DNA of 64,000 bases from Mastigias papua (Eukaryota; Cnidaria; Scyphozoa; Rhizostomeae; Mastigiidae): assembly GCA_964019165.1 (NCBI GenBank), contig OZ025272.1, forward strand, positions 9,759,993 through 9,823,992. The letters run 5' to 3'. A program made the position numbers and the translations under genes. Each line of letters opens with the position of its first letter. Within the stretch, counting starts at the first letter, position 1. The notes below the pieces were generated by a model. It was not told where the DNA came from. It saw only the letters and a program-made list of their open reading frames with translations, and searched no databases. This document shows positions 31,656 to 64,000 of the stretch, one piece after another.

Positions 31656-32528
31656 CGTTTGAAACAACCTGCACTCAGAAACATAGGGTGTTTAGTATTT
31701 TCAGGAATTCTGGGGACCGGTTTAAAGTCTGTCATTTCTGAAAATCCTAAGCTTTGTAATAAAATATTTTCTATCTATGCTCCAAGCCCATTGACTACTT
31801 TTTGGTCAAATTATGTTGCATTGAGTAAAACGGCCCTGTCAGGCTGAGCAAATACCTCTATTACAACAAGAAGGCAACATATTCTTTCTGATCTTATCCA
31901 CAAGAATAAAAGTGAATGCTTCCTTGATGTTACAAATATCTCTTCGTTGTTGATAGTTAGAGACTAAAAATATTAAAACATGAGGGGAGAATATCCGACG
32001 AGGGAAACTCTAATAAAGTACTTCTGGCTAAAATGCGATATTTGATCATAGTTTCAAGCAAAAGCTTGAAATCATGCGTGCCACAAGTTGAAAAGGTAAA
32101 AATTTTGCTTTCCACCCACCTACTGGCCTCTTCACATCAAATTTCGAATTACGACTAAGTGACTGGCAACAGCTTGCGCGAAAATGAGGATACAGTTCGA
32201 TAAGTTATACACTTTGCATAGATGATTTATGTTCTCATAATTTTTTTCAACCCATATGATATTGGCATAGAATTTGCTGTAGTGCTATTTTCATGGCTTT
32301 ATGTAATAATAGTGTAGCATCGTAGTGTAACTCAGTGGCATTGAAAAAAGTTAAATGAAATAAAGTTGTGCTCTACTTCTTCGATCGCTACTTGGTTAAG
32401 TTTCTCACTCATGGTCCAGCTCTAGATTAAGAAGCAGCTGTAACCGACTAGAGAAGGAAAAAGTGATGAAATTACCTTCTCTTAATCTGAAAAGTCAAGG
32501 CTGAGGGATATGCGATTAGATATCTTCT

Positions 32529-32655
32529 AGAGTACCTCAAGGATCATGTCTTGGACTTCTCGTACTTTCATTCTTGATATAAATTAATGATATCGTCGCA
32601 ATGCTTAATCTGGTGTCAAAATATTTGCTGGGGATACATTATTCACTTTCTCCTA
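32529..32655 (+). pseudogene. Decayed non-LTR reverse transcriptase fragment
   Basis: Reads RVPQGSCLGLLVLSFLI, a stop, then INDIV. In a shifted frame SGVKIFAGDTLF follows. These correspond to the GVPQGS..GPLLF..YINDI and AK(I/M)FADDT blocks of LINE reverse transcriptases, in correct order. Frameshifts and a stop show decay. Confidence 0.7.
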
Positions 32656-33319
32656 TTTTGAGTGAAAGAGTAGCTGCTATGACTCAGTTTCTACAAAAGC
32701 TGCTCTTCCGAATTTTCGCGTGTAACTCTTTAACTACTTTCAAATGAAATATTGCAGAATAACGTGAGAACTGTGAATATTGGCGCTGTATCGTGTCCTT
32801 TTCTGGACTTAATAATCGAAGAAACAATATCTCGCTTAAAAGTTTAAAAAATCTTATTTAAAGGGCAAATTCTTATGAAAAACTTCAGTAAACGCTCAGT
32901 AATGCTTGCCTTTTTGTCGCAATTTTCTCTTTCGTACCATGAAAAACCTGTATAATATCCATCTGTAAAAGTTAAACGGATTTTTCCGATTTCACATTCA
33001 CCATCAATCCGCTAAAATGAAAACTGATTGTTCTAAGTTTATTTGATAGACGAAATTACACACACAGTTGCTATAAATCGCTGGGATGGTTCTTGAATAC
33101 AAGCAGAACTCTCACCTTCGAGGCATCGATAGTGTTTAATGAATCAGATAAACAAATCTTTGACATAAAATAACTTATAAGGAGAAGCAAGAGATAGCAG
33201 AGAATAAAAACCAAGGAATATCTCTTTTCTCAGAAGAACTGAAATGGGGTGATTGATTGGTTAAAAGCAGATAGGTAGCAACACACTCTTCGAAACACAA
33301 CTGCCAACGAAATGCATTG

Positions 33320-33398
33320 TGACGTCATTGTTCGATTAAGTTTCGTCACAATCATCGATATCATCTATATAAATGGAAGATACATTAAGTTCAGTTAG
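33320..33398 (+). promoter_or_regulatory. Promoter of the Gln-rich gene: CRE, TATA box, Inr
   Basis: TGACGTCA (full cAMP-response element) at 33320-33327, TATATAAA at 33366-33373 and TCAGTT initiator at 33391-33396. With +1 at the A in 33393, the CRE is at about -73 and the TATA box starts at -27, leaving a 92-nt leader before the ATG at 33485. Spacing is canonical for a TATA/Inr promoter. Binding factors are inferred from motif only. Confidence 0.6.
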
Positions 33399-33484
33399 AC
33401 TATTTTCAGTCACAGAGAGACAACACAAAGCTAGCAGAAATTCGCAAGTATTTGCAGAAAATATCGAAGAATTTGTTCGCAAAC

Positions 33485-36400
33485 ATGAATCCTTACTATT
33501 ACGAAAACTGGGATATGACACAGTTTCCACAAGGAAATACCACTCAAGTGGAAACTGTTCATTATGTATCAAGTGGATGGCACACAGAGCCATTTAAGGC
33601 CAACCATATGCAATTGCCTCAGTATTGGCCTGCCAACGCACCACAACAGTGGGTATCATACAATGGGCAACAGGTAATGAACGAGTTTAGTCAAGAAATG
33701 CACCAGCATCTGCCGGAAGATCAAATTCAAGGGGAGTGGTATCCTGCGTGCCGTATGGTATGGGTTCCAGTGGAAGAAATGGCTCAAACACAGCACGGTT
33801 CAGCACCCATCTATGAGTATTTTAATCAACACAGACCATATGAAGAATATTCTGCTGAAGTAGAACCCCCGGTAGATCAAATGGAATACATGCAATCACC
33901 ATTGCAGATAATTAACCAGCACGGGCCATATGAAGACAATGATCAAGCATATGTTATTTGGGCTCCGTATGAAGATTCTGAGTATCATTCGCCTGATGTA
34001 TCGTACCATCTTCCACCCAATCAACAATACGGCAGCTATGGCATGCCTTGCGATCCACAAATGCAAGGTGCACAGTATCAGTATGAACTATATGAGCCTT
34101 CATTTGATGATCAATTCCAACAGCAAAACGCAATGGACCACGATACATACTATCAACAGGATAAATTTGAGCAGCCAGCACAAATTCTGTCATGCGAAAC
34201 ATCCCAGCAACAGTATCATTTGGCCTATAGTTCTCCGTATCCTGTGCAAACTACATGTATACAGAATTATGAACCCATGACAAGCCCCACTGACGCATGT
34301 ACTCAGGAACAATATGAACGGCAATGGGAATATGTTCAGCCTAACGATCGTTATGAAGTTCAACAGCAACAACAAGTGCTCTATGTTGCAATCTCTGGTC
34401 CTCCTTGCGAGCCAGATATGAAAGGTCAACCATATGTTACACCAACTGATCCATGCACCATAAATCAATTCTACGAGCAATGCAGCAATGCCCCTCATAT
34501 CTCAATGTATTCTCGTAATGAAGAGAAACCAATCTCAGCACACAACCAAGCACTTATTCAACCAGTTTGCAGTCCTCCGTACCATCCTCATTTGCAGAAT
34601 GCACAATGCTACATGCCCAATAACGAAACACCTGTTCCTAATCAGTACCAACATGAAAGTACAATTCAACAACAGGGCGTATACATTGGTGCTCCAGTGA
34701 ATCAACAAACTGAAGTGAAGACGATGCAATCCACTACAGCACCAATTCAGAACCAACTTTATCCTCAGTCCGGTGCCGAATTCATTCCACCTCAATACGA
34801 CTTTCACCCGTATCGGAGTTACGAAGCTCCAAATTTACAGTATGGCATCGTGCCTGATCGACCATTTGGCCTAAGTGGGCAAGAGGACTATACATTCGCA
34901 CCACCGTGTGATCAATTTCAACAACAGAGCCAACAATATCACCTGATAGAACATAGTCAATTCTATCAACAGAGCCAAGTAGTCACAACTGTTGAACCAC
35001 ACAGAATTCAATGTCAACAAGATTGCATTATCTTCGATCCTCAGGTTAATGCTCGACCAGTTTTGGTGTCTTATGAGGTACCAACATGCAACGAGCAACA
35101 GCAACAACAAGAAATTACCTCTATTCCTACTCAAAGGTCTTCAAATTGTAACCAGCAGCATTCCATTCCACGAAATCAACTAACAAGCCAAGAGAGTAGT
35201 ACCTATAGTGAGCCCTCGTGTGGTTCTTATATCCAATATCAGCAATCAGTCATGATTAAAGAGACAAGTATAGAAGGGCAATGCGTTGAAAAGATGAGAA
35301 ATAGTTTGGCTATAATCTGTAAGCACGATCAAGTCCAAAAGATCAAAACAACTTGTTCACTTGAAAGTGTATATTGTGATAGTAAATTGTCAGGCATTTA
35401 TGAAATGGTATCCGTGAAAGGTTCTAAGGAAGAGGTAGCTTCAAACCAAGAGAGAAATGAACTGCATCACAGTCGTTCCTGCATGGGAAAGGAAGAGAAT
35501 AAAATGGTGCTCGATCTGACTGACAGTGGGAACGATTCAGAAAACAGGTAAGCAAAGATTTGTGAATGAAATTTAATTGTATAATACATATTCAATGAGG
35601 AAATGACCATGGAACTAAAAAATACTAATTACTTGATGAGCATATAAACTATCAAAAGTGTTGACACAATTGCAAAGAGCTTGAAAAAGGCGCATTCAAT
35701 CTTTCACTTCATTAAAAAGTAGGTCCAATTAAATACTAAAGTAAAATTTCACTCTGATGAACAAGGGAAGACGACAAAGCAATACCTTTTATGTTGCAAT
35801 GTGAACGCAATATTATAGCACATGAATAACAACGCTACAAGAAATGAAAGTTTCAAAGATATACGAAGATAAAAAAGATTAAGTCAGAAGAAGCTGACAA
35901 ATACACCCAGGTTCAACCATCTCGATTGGTTCTCCTTCTTCACTTAATATGTTCCTAAGCAATACAGCTGATTCCCAGATTCATCCCAAATCAACAAATT
36001 TTTACTAACACTAACACAGCACTCTACTCTCTCGTATCTTTCGAGAAATGACGTTTATATAATCACAGTGACAGTGAACAATTATAATGCTATGTTCATA
36101 TCTATGTATAAATTTGCTTATAACTTGTAGTGAAATCGAAGACACCCAAATCATGCCCGTGATGCAAGCGGATTCAAGAATAGAAGCAAAGGAATCAGCA
36201 AACTGCCAGGTATAGTTCATGGCCTATTTTCACGCATTATCAACTAAGCTCATTACTATACAAATCTGGCCCTCAATGTGATTGAAAATTAAAACTATTG
36301 ACACTGGACAACGTCAGAAAATCTACAGCACTTCAAAGGTTACTGCAATAAAAGACTCAAGCTATAAGTTCTTATTCAAATAGGACATCACTGGCAATCT

Positions 36401-39400
36401 AGAAAAATGCTGCAAACTAGAGGTGGAACAGAAACGTCAACAGTTGCTCTATGTGAGCAACGGTCATCTGTATATCAATGGAGAAAGGGTCGTGGAGAAC
36501 TTCGTGAAAGAACATAAAAAAGTTGACATTTGTCCGGGCCAGAAAGAAGACAATTTATTTCAGTACGAAGAAGAGTTGATTATGTAAGTAAATACGTAGA
36601 TATTCATTTTCAAGCGAAGAACTTTAATTTTTAAGTGGTACAGATTATAAATTGAGTTCGATTTCACTTAAGTCTGGGACAAATTAATGACAAATGAATT
36701 GATGTTAAGTTAATTCTATACACGACAAGACATGTCATTGGGCGTTGATATTTTGATACATACAAAAGTTGGCATTCCACTTAAAGTGCAATAACTAAGT
36801 CAATTGAAGTCGAATAACTCTGATTTCCTTTTAGTAACAAGGAACTAACTAAAGAAACTGAAGAATGTTCTGTATCGAAGAAATCAGAGGAAACCAAGGC
36901 ATACGAAGTTTTACAGAGTTGCAAAGAAACTACGACCATGGTAATATAACATGAATAGCCTCACTTATTATCTGTGCAAAACATTGATGACCATATCATT
37001 TTACTGCAAAAGTTACTTCAGGTCATTCTATGTAAGCATAAACTCTTAATTCAACAAAGTCAATGCGTATGTGTCCAAATGATACAAATGTTCTATCCAT
37101 TCCTTATACTGCACTCATAGATACAAACAGGAACGCCTACGCTGGAGGGCAGGGGGCAGCTGCCCCTCCTGCCCTTTCCAAGGACTTAATTATTTTAGAG
37201 CAAAAATGTTTATAATGTGCCCTCTATAGGAACCTTGCCCCCCTGCCCTCGGTGCGGGTAGGCGTACCTGGATACAAATATGCTGCAAAAAATAGTTCTT
37301 CGTGATATTGGAAGGACATTTATGGAGTACTAGATAGCATTCTGCAATGAATGTTAATATTTACATCATCTACTGAACTTTTAAACTCCATAGGTATTAC
37401 AAGATAACAAAGAAGAATGCTACAATAAGGAAAAGGATTTATCTCTTTATATACAGAATGGTCACTTGTATATAAATGGTGATCTGGTAGCAAAAAATTT
37501 TACACGAGAGGAAAACGCTTCCCAAAATAACAAAGCATTGTTGGAGGATACAGAGTTAGCAATGTAAGTCAGAATGCATTCTAACAGCATTTCTAGTATC
37601 GAATTCAGCAATTATACTTATTGGCCAAGTGATTTAGGATACAATTTTTTAGTATAAAGAAGAACTAAGTATGTAAGTGAAGAAGTAAACATCTTTTTCT
37701 AGGCGATATATTGTGATATTTAAGTGGCATAAATTAGAAACTGAATCTCCACATATAAATGACACATAGTAATGGCAACTACATTAAAACCAAATTGAAT
37801 TGCATGCAAAATAAGACATTCATTTAAAGTGCAATAACTAATTCAATTGAGGATGAATAACTTTGATTTCCTTTTAGTAACAAGGAACTAACTAGAGAAA
37901 CTGAAGAATGTTCTGTATCGAAGAAATCAGAGGAAACCAAGGCATACGAAGTTTTACAGAGTTGCAAAGAAACTACGACCATGGTAATATAGTATGAATA
38001 GCCTCACTTCCAATTATTATCTGTGCAAAGCATTGATGACCATGTCACTTTACTGCAAAAGTTACTTCAAGGCATTCTATATAAGCATTGACTCTTACTT
38101 CAACAAAGTCAATGCATATGCATCCAAATGACGTAAAAGTTCTATCCATTCCTTATACTGCACTAATAGATACAAATATGCTGCAAAAATAGTTCTTCAT
38201 GAAGTTGGAAGGATATTTATAGAGTATTAGATAACATTCTGCAATGAATGTTAATATTTACATCATCTACTGAACTTTTAAACTCCATAGGTATTACAAG
38301 ATAACAAAGAAGAATGCTACAATAAGGAAAAGGATTTATCTCTTTACATGCAAAACGGTCACTTGTATATAAATGGTGATCTGGTAGCAATGAATTTTAC
38401 ACGAGAAGAAGACGCTTCCCAAAATAACAAAGCATTGTTGGAGGACACAGAGCTAGCAATGTAAGTCAGGAAGCATTCTAACAGCATTTCTAGTATCGAA
38501 CTCAGCAATTACTGACCTAATGGTTGGGATTTTTAATGTTTACAATCTTGACGCACTGCAATAGGAATTTATCTTTGTTCAGTTTTGGAAGAAAAGAAAC
38601 TACAACGGATACAGGGGCATAGTTACTTTTTCCATTAAAAATCTTTTATACAATAGACATTCCATCATCATCATTGATTCTCTCCGTAAGTCAACCACCA
38701 CAGACACTACAGGCTCTTTCATCGAGAGACTCATGGACACGTAACTATTGACTGGAATGGGGGCTCAGATGGCAAGAGAATGTGCCAAATCATAAAAAGC
38801 AGCACTTAATTATAGGCATTTGGAACCAAAGGTAGTATTTCTTTCTAGCTGGGGTTAGCAAAGGTTCTTGAACTATCAGCAGAGACAGATCCATTAGAAA
38901 AACATACCGTATCGATCAGTAATCTTTCATGATATTCCCGAAAACACTATGTAATATCAAAATTGATTAACTTTGCATTGATTTCAGAGATAGTAAAGCT
39001 ACTGCTCAGACAGAAGAGACACCAGAGAAGAATGCCTTGAGGATAGATGACTATATTAGAAACATAATGACTTACAAACAAGAACAAAAACAGGTAGGTG
39101 CTTTTTATTGCATAATCCCCCTTCTAGATTTGTCTTCATAATAATCAATTGACAGTGCCAACACTACGGTCAAGGATACAAAGGCCCAAAATCAGGTATT
39201 TTGGATAATCTACATTGGCTTCTATGAGCTCCTTACCAACTGACAAATGACAAATGCTCAAAGGCAAAAAAATTCAAATTTATAGCATCTTTCAAAGCTT
39301 TCTAAATAAAACAATAAGAGATTGTTATAATTTGCACGTCAATTATCAAACATTCTTATAAATATAACTCTCATTGTCCAATTCAAGGTCGGCCATATTC

Positions 39401-39546
39401 CACTGGTACATACCTCTTTTGAAAGAAAGTCAAAGAAAAAAGTTAATTCCAAAGCATTCACAATAGTGTCAAAGAGAAAATCCTGGATCAAAAGATCGAA
39501 GATTTTTGTTAGCAACAAGAATACAGTACTTCAGAGGGTACTTTGA
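33485..39546 (+). CDS. Unrecognised Gln/Tyr/Pro-rich protein with duplicated exon pairs
   Basis: I do not recognise this protein. Exons: 33485-35547, 36131-36209, 36384-36583, 36835-36940, 37394-37563, 37878-37983, 38291-38460, 38988-39093, 39388-39546; 3159 nt, 1052 residues. Residues 1-687 are one low-complexity exon rich in Gln, Tyr and Pro, with repeated PYE(D/E) and TPTDPCT-like motifs, and no signal peptide or membrane segment. Intron phases alternate 2,0,2,0,2,0,2,0. Exons 3, 5 and 7 each carry the motif NGHLYING; exons 4 and 6 are 106-nt near-copies, and exon 8 is a diverged exon of the same length and phase. The C terminus (exon 9) is Lys/Arg-rich and could be a nuclear signal or nucleic-acid-binding tail. 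The prion-like N terminus suggests phase-separating or structural behaviour, but that is inference. The start is the first ATG downstream of the predicted initiator that opens this frame. AATAAA is at 39673. It converges with COG4. Confidence 0.8.
36630..38515 (+). repeat. Tandem segmental duplication carrying two exon pairs
   Basis: Unit 1 (about 36630-37615) and unit 2 (about 37700-38515) match through introns and exons. Exons 36835-36940/37394-37563 correspond to 37878-37983/38291-38460 with only a few substitutions. Unit 1 is longer mainly because a 143-bp MITE sits in its intron. Confidence 0.9.
37128..37270. mobile_element. 143-bp GC-rich hAT-type MITE with TSD and empty paralogous site
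   Basis: Termini CAGGAACGCCTAC at the left and GTAGGCGTACCTG at the right form the inverted repeat. The flanking 8-bp duplication is GATACAAA at 37120-37127 and 37271-37278. The duplicated intron at about 38168 has a single GATACAAA and no insert, showing the pre-insertion state. It is strikingly GC-rich against the AT-rich intron. The 8-bp duplication and CAG...CTG ends fit hAT. Confidence 0.88.
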
Positions 39547-40691
39547 CAAGGAGATCATCATAAGCATTTAAGACTTATTGCAACTATAGTTTGTTTTGTA
39601 ATTGAAATGCTAATTCGCATTTTAAATACATCGTGGATTATTGTAGAACCTTGTGCATCAAATGATGCTTTAAATAAAAATACATTTTGGGTTGTTTTTG
39701 AATGCTACTCTATATGTTTAGAGAAATGTCAGTCAAACTAACTGAAATCTTACGCAAAACCAGCGCAAAGTATGAATGCAAATAGAAAAGGAAAATCAAA
39801 AAAAGAAAGAAAATTGCTATAAAAATATGATACTTTAAAAGCTGATTTTTGGCATAAAAATGTGGCATAATTTGGATAAGAAAAGTTAGCACTATACCAT
39901 TACGAGGTCTGGTAGCAAGCATAAAAAACTGAGAGCCTTCGCATATGCACTAAAAGCAGCCAAGGCAGGTTGTTCACAGAAAATATCTACAAAACAGGAT
40001 TGCTAAACTATAACCTGAAGTTTGAAAAATAGAAAGGCAGATCTTAAAAACCTGAGATATGTGGAAAGCCAAATCAAAGTGGGCTTAAATCATGCACTTA
40101 AGAGGAATGGTGTTGACAACACCACAAACAGCAAAGAAATATCCAGGAAAAGATCTTAAGGGAGAAAGAGAGATTGCCAAATTGAGGATAAGTTAAGACA
40201 TACAACCCCAGATAGAAAAAGATATAACGCTGAGTGCTCTAAATATCCTCAAAAGGACAATGACGTCACTAAGTATGCCCAGCATAAACGCAAAAAATTC
40301 ACATTTTAGTCACAACTTTTCCAAAATAGTGTTTAAGATCGAATACAAACAAGTAAAAGTACTGTTAGAATCGATGTAATGTGAGACAAGAAAAATAGCA
40401 TTCTATTCGCTTGAATATATCTAATTCCAAATAAGATTATACTTTTGGCTTCTGCAAAAAAATTTCAATACAATTGATAACTGAAATTCTAATACTCTAG
40501 GTAAATTTTGATACAGTTGTTGTTAGCATTTAAACAGAATATGTGCATAGAGGCAAAGTATTCTCTACTTTTCTTCGTAGTAATACGCAAGAAAATGTTG
40601 CAATGATGGTTCAAATTGGAGAGAATGAACATATGAAATTATTATGAATTACATGCTTGTATGGATTCAGCTGTACCTCAATATGTATTCT
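39547..40691. other. Convergent 3' spacer between the Gln-rich gene and COG4
   Basis: Contains the AATAAA at 39673-39678 for the plus-strand gene and about 1 kb of AT-rich sequence. I see no coding exon or repeat I can support here. Confidence 0.6.
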
Positions 40692-63403
<22,712 letters not shown>

Positions 63404-63629
63404 CTAGTAATTGGAAACATTAGCCAGTTAGAATAAAAAGGTACCACAAGCAGACAGCCTACTGATATACAGCTCCAAAAAGTTTCAGGATTTAGTGGAC
63501 TTTCAGTTAGGACAATGAAACTATAAGCAGGCAATAACCACATACCAGAACAATTCAGTTTTCAGATTTTTCCAGCCCTATTCTGCAGTTTCTTCATGCA
63601 AAGGAAACGTCTAACAAACATACATTCTA

Positions 63630-64000
63630 TATTTATTTATTTATTTTATTTATTTATTTCACATGTTTAAGGAGGGTAGCCCTTCAGCATAGCTGATTTT
63701 CAAGGGGCCCTCCATTTACAAAAGCTTACAAAATAACTACTAAATAACTATATTAACCTAATCACAATAGAACTATGAAAATTACAGCTATAATACTAAT
63801 AACAATACTTTAAGGACCCCTATTAAAACCCTATTAAAAACTATTAAAGACCCCTGTGACACCCTAAAATAAATATCTGTATACAATAGAATAAAATAAT
63901 ACAATAAAATAAAATAGAATAAAATCTGAATGGCAACACCTATCTACAACTTGACAAGACATTGTTTAAAGCTGTACAGGGAGGATGCCTGCTTACACTC
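63630..64000 (-). mobile_element. 3' end of a non-LTR retrotransposon (runs off window)
   Basis: Read on the minus strand, a 3' untranslated region with AAAATCAGCTATGCTGAAGG and CTACCCTCCTTAAAC is followed by (AAATAA)n at 63660-63630, the tandem tail typical of CR1/L2/Jockey-like LINEs. No coding sequence falls inside the window. It lies in the first visible COG4 intron. Confidence 0.65.

Larger units (their letters stand above)
31106..33319. other. Intergenic region between beta-tubulin and the Gln-rich gene
   Basis: About 2.2 kb without a gene. It contains a fragment related to the TTTTATAAGAAACC family near 31565-31655 and a reverse transcriptase relic at 32529-32655. I see nothing else that I can support. 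Confidence 0.6.

Noticed and set aside
33373..33597. Short open frame upstream of the Gln-rich gene with its own ATG
   Set aside because: It starts at the predicted TATA box, upstream of the initiator, and overlaps the real start in another frame; its first ATG would not be in the transcript.

Overview
This is metazoan nuclear DNA from an AT-rich invertebrate genome. The genes have many small GT-AG exons, introns of about 100 bp to 5 kb, AATAAA signals, and a dense load of DNA transposons, MITEs, a Penelope-like retroelement, LINE fragments and long pure (TA)n tracts. An early-branching or aquatic invertebrate fits this best, but I cannot name the species. There are no prokaryotic, plasmid, CRISPR or viral features.

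Five host genes were rebuilt exon by exon with reading phase checked at every junction. (1) RBM28, minus strand, 10617 down to 714 and off the left edge: a nucleolar multi-RRM protein. (2) NOP9, minus strand, 22676 down to 11919, complete in 7 exons: a nucleolar Pumilio-repeat protein. These two ribosome-biogenesis genes are tandem neighbours. (3) A divergent beta-tubulin, plus strand, 24907-31041, complete in 6 exons. (4) An unrecognised Gln/Tyr/Pro-rich protein of 1052 residues, plus strand, 33485-39546, in 9 exons. It has a CRE/TATA/Inr promoter and has grown by tandem duplication of a symmetric two-exon unit. (5) COG4, minus strand, 63403 down to 40692, with 28 visible exons and its first exon(s) beyond the right edge: a Golgi tethering-complex subunit. 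The Gln-rich gene and COG4 converge tail to tail.

The introns and spacers hold most of the mobile DNA. RBM28 introns carry a 2.7-kb almost perfect palindrome, two copies of one MITE, and a hAT-type MITE with an exact target duplication. NOP9 intron 6 carries a Tc1/mariner-like MITE and decayed reverse transcriptase and hAT-like transposase fragments. The COG4 intron at 41783-45741 carries a 2.8-kb element with TTAA duplications and an intact 615-residue transposase (Kolobok-like). Another COG4 intron carries a 5'-truncated Penelope-like element with a GIY-YIG nuclease domain, an 11-bp target duplication and a hammerhead-ribozyme-like 3' motif. Similar hammerhead-like motifs recur near (TA)n tracts.

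The most notable items are the unrecognised Gln-rich gene with its exon-pair duplication, including an empty-site/filled-site MITE pair that orders the events; the hammerhead-like motifs tied to the Penelope-like element and (TA)n tracts; the apparently intact Kolobok-like element; the long palindrome; and a GC-AG intron in COG4.
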